Assembly: GCA_902789835.1 (NCBI GenBank)
Contig: CADAPN010000022.1
Span: forward strand, 1-18,888
DNA: 18,888 nt
Reading direction: 5' to 3'
Source of the DNA: Oscillospiraceae bacterium
GTDB lineage: Bacteria > Bacillota_A > Clostridia > Oscillospirales > Oscillospiraceae
The position numbers were made by a program, and so were the translations under genes. Below are positions 1 through 6,086 of this stretch, piece by piece; within the stretch, counting starts at the first letter, position 1; each line of letters starts with the position of its first letter. The notes under the pieces are model-generated. The model was given only the letters and a program-made list of their open reading frames with translations, was not told where the DNA came from and made no database searches.

Positions 1-1340
1 TCGATCCGTTCGTCATAACCGAGCGCGAGTACGACAACGTCGCTGTTCTCTGCGACGATCAGGGCCTCTGCGAGACGGTCATCCACCTGTGCGAGAGGCT
101 CTACACGATCCTGGAAGAGGTGTGCCCCCTCCGAGTAGAGAACCCGTCCATGCCCTTCCATCCGGTCCTGGATGCCCTCCAGTACCGTGATATAGCGGGA
201 GGAGGTGCCGTGATAATTTCCGATGAGAGCACCGCGGCTGTTGGCGTTGGGACCGATGACACCTATGGTGCCTTCCGCCTTCAGGGGGAGAAGGCCGTTG
301 TTCTTGAGCAGAACGCAGGACTTCAGGGCGGCTTCATGGGCAAGATTCAGATGGGCGTCACACTCCACGGCGGAATAGGGAATAGAATCGTATTCGGAGC
401 GTTCTCCGTCCATGATGCCCAGAAGGTAGCGGGTGGTGAACAGATGCACCGCCGCTTCGGTGATGTCGTCCTCCGTGATGAGCTCCTGATCGTAGGCGCT
501 CATCAGGCACTGGTAGGAGTTGCCGCAGTTGAGGTCACATCCCATTTTTAAGGCGAGGGCGGCAGATTCAGCGGAAGTCTTGGTTACATGATGGCCGGTG
601 TGAAAGTCCCGGATGGCCCAGCAGTCGGAGACGATATGGCCCTGAAACTGCCACTTTCCTCGAAGCGTATCGCGCAGCAGTGTTTTGCTCCCGCAGCAGG
701 GCTCACCGTTGGTACGGTTGTAGGCGCCCATGACAGCCTCTACCTCGGCATTCTTTACCAGATCTTCAAAAGCGGGAAGATAGGTTTCCTCCAGATCTTT
801 TGGGGAGGCGATGGCATTGAACTGATGGCGGAGCGCTTCCGGGCCGCTGTGCACGGCGAAATGCTTGGCACAGGCGGCGCTTTTCAGATGCTCTCCATGC
901 CCCTGCAGACCGTGTACATAAGCCTGCCCCATGCGGGATGTCAGATACGGGTCTTCCCCGTAGGTCTCATGGCCGCGGCCCCAGCGGGGATCCCGAAAAA
1001 TGTTGATGTTGGGGGACCAGAAGCTCAGACCGTGATAAATGTCCCGGTCTCCCTTTTTTGTAAACTGGTTGAACTTTGCCCGGCCTTCGGTGGCGGCGGC
1101 GTCGCCGAGCTTTTCGACCAGCGCGTCGTCAAACATGGCAGCCAGACCAATGGCCTGTGGGAAACTGGTGGCGGTGCCGCCGCGGGCAACGCCATGAAGG
1201 GCTTCGTTCCACCAGTTGTAAGCAGGGATCCCGAGACGCTCAATGGCGGGGGAGTCAAAACGCAGCTGGCTGGCCTTCTCACGCAGAGTCATCTGAGAAA
1301 CAAGAGCCGTTGCTTTTTCTCTTGCCTGTTCTCGTGTCAT
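1..1340 (-). CDS. Glycoside hydrolase family 3 beta-glycosidase (beta-glucosidase/beta-xylosidase type), C-terminus outside window
   Basis: The first 446 codons of a GH3 enzyme are present; the reading frame is open to the left window edge. Seen: an N-terminal barrel with YNWWNEALHGVA near residues 41-52, a FRDPRWGRG..ETYGEDPYL block, the K159-H160 pair of the CAKHFAVHSGPE motif, and VSDCWAIRDF with the likely catalytic nucleophile Asp239. A second domain follows (SCVLLKNNGLLPL) and is cut near LALGYDERI. There is no signal peptide, so it should act in the cytoplasm on imported oligosaccharides, releasing terminal beta-linked glucose or xylose. The ATG at 1338-1340 has a strong AGGAGG five bases upstream. 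It is the last visible gene of the transporter operon and lies behind a hairpin (1368-1414), so it probably depends on readthrough. Family assignment is firm. Glucose versus xylose specificity cannot be settled from sequence, although the neighbouring phosphorylase favours beta-glucosides. Confidence 0.93.
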   Translation of the reverse strand, partial: MTREQAREKATALVSQMTLREKASQLRFDSPAIERLGIPAYNWWNEALHGVARGGTATSFPQAIGLAAMFDDALVEKLGDAAATEGRAKFNQFTKKGDRDIYHGLSFWSPNINIFRDPRWGRGHETYGEDPYLTSRMGQAYVHGLQGHGEHLKSAACAKHFAVHSGPEALRHQFNAIASPKDLEETYLPAFEDLVKNAEVEAVMGAYNRTNGEPCCGSKTLLRDTLRGKWQFQGHIVSDCWAIRDFHTGHHVTKTSAESAALALKMGCDLNCGNSYQCLMSAYDQELITEDDITEAAVHLFTTRYLLGIMDGERSEYDSIPYSAVECDAHLNLAHEAALKSCVLLKNNGLLPLKAEGTIGVIGPNANSRGALIGNYHGTSSRYITVLEGIQDRMEGHGRVLYSEGAHLFQDRVEPLAQVDDRLAEALIVAENSDVVVLALGYDERI

Positions 1341-1367
1341 GTTTTCCTCCTGTTAAGTATGGTACAA

Positions 1368-1414
1368 AAAGAAGCTGCGAGTTTTGGAATTGTATCCTTG
1401 TTCGCAGCTTCTTT
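1368..1414 (-). terminator. Intra-operon hairpin with U-run between permease and GH3 genes
   Basis: A perfect 13-bp inverted repeat (AAAGAAGCTGCGA at 1368-1380, complement at 1402-1414) encloses a 21-base loop. Read on the minus strand the stem is followed by a run of five T including its own end, then TGTACC. It looks like a leaky intrinsic terminator that lowers GH3 expression relative to the permeases. Only about 20 bases separate it from the GH3 ribosome binding site, so no separate promoter fits after it. Confidence 0.65.
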
Positions 1415-1432
1415 GAATTCTTGATCTGGGAA

Positions 1433-2278
1433 TTATCCTTTCACAGCACCGGCAATGAAGCTGTCCTGAATCTTCTTGCTCATGAAAACATAGAAGATCA
1501 GAGTCGGGATTGTTGCGAGCGACAGTGCCGCGCCGATCGGCCCCCAATCTGTCGTATACTGTCCTGACAGAGACTGAACACCAACAGGAAGGGTTCTCCA
1601 CTTGTCCGAGTTTACGAATACGTTTGCAAACATCAGCTCATTCCAGCACTGCAGGAATGTATAGATTCCAACGGTTGCAACGGCGGGGGACATCAGAGGA
1701 GCGATTACGCGGAAGAAAGTACCCCAGACACCGCAGCCATCCAACATCGCCGCCTCGTCCAGGTCATAGGGAATATCGCCCATAAAACCTGTGCAGACAA
1801 GAATACCCATCGCCAGGGAAAAGGCGGAATACGGGATGATCAAAGCCCAGAGCGTATCCAGGAGCTTGATCTTGGCCAGAGTCGTATAGAGCGGGACAAT
1901 AGAGGCGTGGATGGGGATGGTAAGACCGAGCATGAAGAAGCTGTTCATGCGCTTGCGCCCCTTCCAGCGCAGACGCGTCATGGCATAGGTCGCCATGACA
2001 GATGCCGCTAACGTAATGACAATTGTAGTGACGGCCACAATCAAGCTGTTCAGGAAGTACCTGGGCATGTTTCCTGTATTCAGGGCGCGTTTATAGTTTT
2101 CCCAGACCCACTCGCGAGGAAGACCGACGACGTTCTCACCGAAGATTTCGGCATTGGTTTTCAGAGAGAAGGTCAGCATCCAGTAGACGGGGAAAAGACT
2201 GATGACTGCCCAAAGGATCAGAATAACGTAAACGACCGTCTTTCTCCATTTGCCGGATCCGGAGACACTGTGGTTCAT
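1433..2278 (-). CDS. Carbohydrate ABC transporter permease, MalG type (CUT1)
   Basis: A 281-residue inner-membrane permease of the CUT1 (MalG/AraQ) group. Seen: a hydrophobic N-terminal segment near residues 15-36, several further membrane spans, and the cytoplasmic EAA loop EAAMLDGCG at 175-183, which contacts the ATPase. The C-terminus ends SFIAGAVKG, typical of the family. It should pair with the MalF-type permease encoded immediately upstream: the stop codon of that gene and this ATG are separated by one base, which suggests translational coupling and equal amounts of the two subunits. Together with the binding protein it would import a beta-glucoside or cello-oligosaccharide; the substrate is inferred from the neighbouring GH94 and GH3 enzymes. 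No ATPase gene accompanies it. Confidence 0.95.
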   Translation of the reverse strand: MNHSVSGSGKWRKTVVYVILILWAVISLFPVYWMLTFSLKTNAEIFGENVVGLPREWVWENYKRALNTGNMPRYFLNSLIVAVTTIVITLAASVMATYAMTRLRWKGRKRMNSFFMLGLTIPIHASIVPLYTTLAKIKLLDTLWALIIPYSAFSLAMGILVCTGFMGDIPYDLDEAAMLDGCGVWGTFFRVIAPLMSPAVATVGIYTFLQCWNELMFANVFVNSDKWRTLPVGVQSLSGQYTTDWGPIGAALSLATIPTLIFYVFMSKKIQDSFIAGAVKG

Positions 2279-2279
2279 C

Positions 2280-3158
2280 TTACTTTTCCTCCTTGAAGAG
2301 CATGTTGATCAGCAACGCGAACACAAAGCACAGAACAATCAGCATGACCGCAATGGTGGAACCCATGCCGTATCGGTTGCGCAGGAACAACATGCTGATC
2401 ATCAGAGTGCTGGGCACCTCTGTCGCGTGGTTTGGACCGCCGTTCGTCAGAACGTAGATCAGGTCGAATGATTTCAAAGAGCCGGTGATGGCAAAAATCA
2501 CACTGACACGCAGGATCGGCCGGATATAAGGGATGACAATGTAACGGCTGACCTGTGCCTCGGTGCAGCCGTCGAGCATGGCTGCTTCGGTGAGTTCAAC
2601 CGGCACGCCCTTGATTCCGGCGTACATGAGCAGCATATGATAACCGACATACTGCCACAGAATCGGAACAAAGGCTGCGCCCAGCGCGGTCTTCTTGTTT
2701 CCAAGCCATATCCGTGTCAGCTTGTCGAGCCCGACGGAGCGGAGGAATACATTCAAAACACCGTAATCAGGGTTGTATATTTTAAGCCATAGCTGGCCAA
2801 TTACGACGGTGGAAATCAGAACCGGAAGGAAAAAGATAGAAAGAAATGCTGTTCTGCCTTTGATCGGCCTGGAGAGACGCAGCGCCAGCCAAAGGGCAAA
2901 GGGAAGCTGGATGCAGCAGGATAAAATCGCCAGAAGGAAGGCGTTTTTCAGGGCGCGCTGAATATTGATGGATCTGCTGGTAAAGAGTTCGACATAGTTT
3001 TTAAAGCCGATAAACTCCGGTGTTGTAAATCCGTTCCATTCCGTGAAACTGTATATCGTAGACATGATGATCGGCGCGATCAGCACGCCGACAAACAGAA
3101 TCAGGGCGGGCAAAAGGAACAGAAAAATGTTTAACTTGTAGCGAAACGGCTTATTCAT
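2280..3158 (-). CDS. Carbohydrate ABC transporter permease, MalF type (CUT1)
   Basis: A 292-residue permease of the MalF/UgpA/LacF group. The first membrane span is at about residues 11-33, followed by an extracytoplasmic segment with the family pattern SFTEWNG...FIGFKNY. The EAA loop EAAMLDGCT is at 191-199, and the NGGPNHATEV segment near the C-terminus is typical of this subunit. The ATG at 3156-3158 has AAGGG about nine bases upstream. It sits between the binding-protein gene (109-base gap containing a hairpin) and the second permease (one-base gap). It forms half of the membrane channel; the cargo is probably a beta-linked glucoside, judged only from the locus. Confidence 0.95.
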   Translation of the reverse strand: MNKPFRYKLNIFLFLLPALILFVGVLIAPIIMSTIYSFTEWNGFTTPEFIGFKNYVELFTSRSINIQRALKNAFLLAILSCCIQLPFALWLALRLSRPIKGRTAFLSIFFLPVLISTVVIGQLWLKIYNPDYGVLNVFLRSVGLDKLTRIWLGNKKTALGAAFVPILWQYVGYHMLLMYAGIKGVPVELTEAAMLDGCTEAQVSRYIVIPYIRPILRVSVIFAITGSLKSFDLIYVLTNGGPNHATEVPSTLMISMLFLRNRYGMGSTIAVMLIVLCFVFALLINMLFKEEK

Positions 3159-3182
3159 AATCTGTTTCCCTTCAAATAAGCA

Positions 3183-3226
3183 GGGAGACGGTTCCCCGGG
3201 GAATATACCCGCAAGGAACCGTCCCC
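3183..3226 (-). promoter_or_regulatory. Stem-loop between binding-protein and permease genes
   Basis: Arms at 3183-3195 and 3215-3226 pair over 12 positions when read as minus-strand RNA (one G-U pair), around a 19-base loop that itself contains part of the palindrome TTCCCCGGGGAA at 3192-3203. No T-run follows, so it is not a classical terminator. In many CUT1 operons, E. coli malE-malF among them, a hairpin at this point protects the binding-protein mRNA 3' end and makes that protein more abundant than the permeases. The same role is inferred here. Confidence 0.6.
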
Positions 3227-3267
3227 TTCACGTATTACTCAGCTGAAATAGTCTTTCTGTGTCGGCC

Positions 3268-4515
3268 TCAGCCTAAATCGGCATCCAAACCTTCCACATA
3301 CTCGGTCGGAGTCACATCGCCGGCATATGCAAGGCCGATGTAATCCAGATAGGTATTGGCGGCATCCGCGCTCAGGAAGTTATCGCCGAAGAGAACCATA
3401 TCCTCTGCCTTGGAAGCCATGTCGGCAGCGGCCTGGATCAGGGAATTGACTTCCGCATCGGGGTCCGCGGCCCAGCAGGGCAGATTTGCGCCACTCTTAT
3501 AATCGGCGTCGGACATGAATTTCGCAAGGAAGAAGGCGGCTTCCACGGCCAGGTCTTTGTTCTTGGAGCTCTCGGTGACAGCCAAGGTGTTGTTCGGGCC
3601 GCCGATCATGCTGTACAGGGGGATGGAATCATCAAGCACGGGGAAGGTGCCGGCCTTGACGTTGAACTGGGCCTGCTCGCCGATGTCCTTGTTGTTCCAG
3701 GAACCGTTCTGATAGAAGGCATATTTGCCGGCGATGAAGTTGTTCTTCACTTCGTCGTTGCCGAGAGCGGCAGCGCTGGGATCAAAATACTCATTTTCAA
3801 CCATGCCCTGGAAGGCTTCAATGGCCTTGACAACACCGTCGTTGTTCCAGGAAGCTTCACCGTTGTACATATCGCGCAGGGCCTGACCGCCGACGGACTT
3901 GATGACCAGGGGCTCAACATACTCGGACAGGCACCAGAGTTCCTTGCCGGAAACGCCGAAGGGGATGATACCGGCAGCCTTGAGGGCTTCGCAGCAGGCT
4001 ATCATGTCTTCGTAAGTCGCAGGGATGTCTTCATAGCCGACCTGGGCCAGAAGATCCATGTTGGCATACAGAGTGACCAGAGACATGGTGTAGGGAACGC
4101 CGTACATCTTGTTGTCATAACGGACGTTGACCGTCATGGCCTCAGGGAGCTCGTCCTTATAAGCTTCATACTCATTGTCAACGCAGTAAACACGGCCGGC
4201 ATTGACAAACTCACCCAGGAAGCCCATGCCCCAGGTGAAGAAGATGTCGGGCAGGCCCTCGCCGGAAGACATGGCGGCCTTGATCTTGGTCTTGTAGGCT
4301 TCGTTTTCGGTGGTGACATGCTCGATCTTTACGCCGGGGTGCTCGGCCTCGAAGGCGGCAATGCCGTCTACAAAGGCCTGGTGGCTGGAGTCGCTCTCTG
4401 TGGCGATGGACCACAGGGTCAGGGTAACATCATCTGCAAATGCGGCGGGCGCGCCGAAGCAGCACAGAGAGAACACCATTACGAGAGCCATGAGCAGTGC
4501 GAGACGTTTCTTCAT
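3268..4515 (-). CDS. Extracellular sugar-binding protein of ABC transporter (family 1 type)
   Basis: A 415-residue exported solute-binding protein. Seen: basic MKKR, a hydrophobic core to about residue 20, and a probable signal peptidase I site AFA|DD at 27/28. The mature chain begins TLTLWS and has the family 1 pattern AFEAEHPGVKIEH. It should capture the sugar outside the membrane and deliver it to the two permeases downstream. The ATG at 4513-4515 has AAGGAGG at the right distance, and a good promoter lies just upstream. Oddity: the cysteines at 18 and 19 are preceded by Leu and Cys, so there is no acceptable lipobox (small residue before Cys), whereas Gram-positive binding proteins are usually lipoproteins. 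The ligand is inferred to be cellobiose or a longer beta-glucoside from the locus, not from binding residues. Confidence 0.95.
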   Translation of the reverse strand: MKKRLALLMALVMVFSLCCFGAPAAFADDVTLTLWSIATESDSSHQAFVDGIAAFEAEHPGVKIEHVTTENEAYKTKIKAAMSSGEGLPDIFFTWGMGFLGEFVNAGRVYCVDNEYEAYKDELPEAMTVNVRYDNKMYGVPYTMSLVTLYANMDLLAQVGYEDIPATYEDMIACCEALKAAGIIPFGVSGKELWCLSEYVEPLVIKSVGGQALRDMYNGEASWNNDGVVKAIEAFQGMVENEYFDPSAAALGNDEVKNNFIAGKYAFYQNGSWNNKDIGEQAQFNVKAGTFPVLDDSIPLYSMIGGPNNTLAVTESSKNKDLAVEAAFFLAKFMSDADYKSGANLPCWAADPDAEVNSLIQAAADMASKAEDMVLFGDNFLSADAANTYLDYIGLAYAGDVTPTEYVEGLDADLG

Positions 4516-4542
4516 TTTGCTTCCTCCTTAAAATGTTCTGTG

Positions 4543-4571
4543 ATTATATTATTTGCAGGTCACCCTGCTAA
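4543..4571 (-). promoter_or_regulatory. Promoter of the sugar transporter operon
   Basis: On the minus strand, TTAGCA (4566-4571) and TATAAT (4543-4548) are separated by 17 bases, giving a start near 4536 and a leader of about 21 bases ending in AAGGAGG and ATG. An inverted repeat GCAGG-TCAC-CCTGC (4556-4569, plus strand) overlaps the -35 and spacer and could be an operator. The promoter lies directly after the lacI stop codon, so the transporter can be transcribed apart from its regulator. Confidence 0.65.
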
Positions 4572-5582
4572 TCACCTGAGGTCGGAGACCGTTTCGCCCT
4601 CCAGCAGGGAACCGGAGACGATGCGGCGGTCAATCAGCGCGGTTTTCGGATGTTCAATCAGGTCGATGAGACAGCTTGCGGCGAGTGTTCCGAGCTCTCC
4701 CGTGTTCTGTTTCCAGGTCGTGAGCTTCGGGCTGAGAATCTGCGACAGCGCGATCCCGTCGTAGCCGCACACGGAAATGTCGTCCGGGATGCGGAGACCG
4801 GCGTCGTGTATCGCGTTCAGACCCCCGATACAGGAAAAGTCATCCGGGAAGAAAATACAGGTCGGACGGTCGGAACCGGAGAGAAGCTCTTTGGTAAGCC
4901 GGTAGCAGCTTTCGGAATCGTGGTAATCACTGAAGCGTACGTAATCCTCCCGAATCCTGACTCCGGCAGACTCACAGGCCCGATAAAACCCGGTCAGGCG
5001 GTTTTTGGTGACGGTGGTCTCCTCTCCGTGGAGAAAAGCGAGTTTTCGATGGCCTTTAGAGAGAACATAACCCGTAAGTTCCTCCATGCCCCGAAGATTA
5101 TCCGAGAGAATTGCGATCCGGTTGTTGAACAGATGGTCGATGGTCACCACCGGGAGATCCGAGGAGACCAGCTCGACAACCATCGGGTCTTCAAAATCGA
5201 CCGAGGCGATCACCACGCCGTCTACCCCGCGGTAAAGGCAGTGCTGAAGATAACTGCTTTTCTGGTGTCCGACATTCTCGTTGATGAACGTGATGTCGTA
5301 GCCTTTGCGCTCGGCTTCCACCCGGACGCTGTCCAGGACGGTGGAGAAAAACTCATGAGCAAGACCGCTGCTTCTTCGGTCCACAAAGAGGACGCCGATG
5401 TTGTAGCTTCGGTTCGTTTTCAGCATCCGTGCGGCGGCGTTGGCCATATAGCCCATCTCTGCGGCGACACTTTGAATCCGCTCCCGCGTCTCAATGCTGA
5501 TGTCCTGCTGATTGTTCAGCGCTTTGCTTACAGTGGCAACAGACACATTACAGCGCGAAGCGATGTCCTTTAAAGAGACCAC
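4572..5582 (-). CDS. LacI-family transcriptional regulator
   Basis: A 336-residue LacI/GalR-type repressor. The N-terminal helix-turn-helix covers about residues 4-23 (LKDIASRCNVSVATVSKAL) and the hinge ANAAARMLKT about 48-57, with a Leu that in this family inserts into a central CpG. The rest is a periplasmic-binding-protein-like sensor starting NIGVLFVD. The start is GTG at 5580-5582: an ATG 19 bases upstream is out of frame, and AAAGGA lies about ten bases before the GTG. It is placed between the transporter operon and the divergent GH94 gene, so it probably controls both in response to a sugar from this pathway. The central-CG palindromes at 6060-6075 are the best operator candidates. The effector is unknown. 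Confidence 0.94.
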   Translation of the reverse strand: MVSLKDIASRCNVSVATVSKALNNQQDISIETRERIQSVAAEMGYMANAAARMLKTNRSYNIGVLFVDRRSSGLAHEFFSTVLDSVRVEAERKGYDITFINENVGHQKSSYLQHCLYRGVDGVVIASVDFEDPMVVELVSSDLPVVTIDHLFNNRIAILSDNLRGMEELTGYVLSKGHRKLAFLHGEETTVTKNRLTGFYRACESAGVRIREDYVRFSDYHDSESCYRLTKELLSGSDRPTCIFFPDDFSCIGGLNAIHDAGLRIPDDISVCGYDGIALSQILSPKLTTWKQNTGELGTLAASCLIDLIEHPKTALIDRRIVSGSLLEGETVSDLR

Positions 5583-5642
5583 GAGATACTTTTCCTTTCA
5601 TAACTCGCGCATAGCAATCTCAACTTAACCGATTTCAATATC

Positions 5643-5671
5643 AAAATACATCACCTAGAACAAAAAAGCAA
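5643..5671 (-). promoter_or_regulatory. Possible lacI promoter
   Basis: On the minus strand TTGCTT (5666-5671) and TATTTT (5643-5648) are 17 bases apart, giving a leader of roughly 55 bases to the GTG start. Both hexamers are imperfect, so this is a candidate only. Confidence 0.35.
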
Positions 5672-5716
5672 GCCCCCATCTAAACTTTGGTAAAGATAGC
5701 CAATATAAGGACTGCG

Positions 5717-5733
5717 TTTTTGTGCGACTTCAC
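5717..5733 (+). repeat. Control-region repeat, copy 1
   Basis: TTTTTGTGCGACTTCAC matches the copy at 5976-5992 at 15 of 17 positions. Its core reads TTGTG-six bases-CACAA, an inverted repeat of the kind bound by a dimeric regulator. It lies on the lacI side of the control region. The binding protein is unknown. Confidence 0.6.
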
Positions 5734-5825
5734 AATAGGAAAACAGAAAAAAAAGAGATCTTTTCTAAAGAGGCTTTATATAACCGAACGAAAGGGCGGA
5801 TTGATAATTTGAGAAGAAGTAGAAA

Positions 5826-6006
5826 CGAAAACGGTTCAACAATCATATCGGGAAAAAGCCTTTGATTTGAGTCACAAAAGGGCTTAATCGTTTTCGATAG
5901 TTAAAATACCGCTTTTTTTGCCAAAAAGCAAGACCTAATTTCATTTTTAGCAACATGCATAAAATCAAGTAACTATTTTTGTGCGAAATCACGAAGGACG
6001 TTTTCG
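5826..6006. repeat. Three copies of CGAAAACG
   Basis: CGAAAACG occurs on the plus strand at 5826-5833 and on the minus strand at 5889-5896 and 5999-6006. The first two extend to CGAAAACGRTT and face each other with centres about 60 bp apart. The AAACG core resembles half of a LacI-family operator, so these may be auxiliary operators. This is inference from motif similarity. Confidence 0.45.
5976..5992 (+). repeat. Control-region repeat, copy 2
   Basis: TTTTTGTGCGAAATCAC, 15 of 17 identical to the copy at 5717-5733 and in the same orientation, 259 bases away. It is centred roughly 70 bases before the expected GH94 transcription start, a position typical of an activator site. Confidence 0.6.
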
Positions 6007-6023
6007 CAAAAAAGACTTGCAAT

Positions 6024-6050
6024 TTGCCGGAAATTCGACTAATCTATAAT
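6024..6050 (+). promoter_or_regulatory. Promoter of the GH94 gene
   Basis: A consensus TATAAT is at 6045-6050. The nearest -35-like hexamer, TTGCCG at 6024-6029, has a short 15-base spacer. A perfect -10 with a poor -35 fits a promoter that needs an activator or is tightly controlled. Transcription would begin near 6057. Confidence 0.6.
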
Positions 6051-6059
6051 AAATCAGCT

Positions 6060-6075
6060 TAAACGTTTACGTAAA
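6060..6075. promoter_or_regulatory. Probable LacI-type operator: two overlapping palindromes
   Basis: TAAACGTTTA (6060-6069) and TTTACGTAAA (6066-6075) are both perfect 10-bp palindromes with a central CG, overlapping by four bases. They lie just after the expected transcription start and run up to the AAAGGAG ribosome binding site. A repressor bound here would block initiation or early elongation. The LacI-family gene at 4572-5582 is the likely binder. Confidence 0.6.
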
Positions 6076-6086
6076 GGAGATTCGCC

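Larger units (their letters stand above)
5583..6086. promoter_or_regulatory. 504-base A/T-rich divergent control region between lacI and GH94 genes
   Basis: No gene is supported here. The stretch is much richer in A/T than the coding DNA on either side and carries: a possible lacI promoter, two copies of a TTTTTGTGCGA..TCAC repeat, three copies of CGAAAACG, small hairpins (GCTTTTT/AAAAAGC at 5911-5929; a bulged inverted repeat with arms 5976-5988 and 6002-6012), the GH94 promoter and overlapping operator palindromes. Its length and density of repeats suggest control by more than one protein or by DNA looping. Confidence 0.7.

Noticed and set aside
588..1424. 278-codon open frame on the plus strand
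   Set aside because: It lies antisense to the GH3 gene, whose frame has complete family motifs; the plus-strand translation resembles nothing recognisable and is a by-product of codon composition.
4650..5573. 307-codon open frame on the plus strand
   Set aside because: Antisense to the LacI-family gene, no ribosome binding site or family motif.
5717..5733. CRP or Rex binding site
   Set aside because: TTGTG-N6-CACAA is 16 bp; CRP sites need TGTGA-N6-TCACA and Rex sites TTGTGAA-N4-TTCACAA, so neither fits in spacing.
5855..5887. Hairpin AAGCCTTT/AAAGGGCTT considered as a terminator
   Set aside because: Only eight pairs with a bulge and a 12-base loop, lying inside a control region with no gene ending nearby.
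5583..6086. Small gene or RNA gene in the A/T-rich gap
   Set aside because: No start codon with ribosome binding site and reasonable frame, and no tRNA or known structured RNA pattern was recognised.
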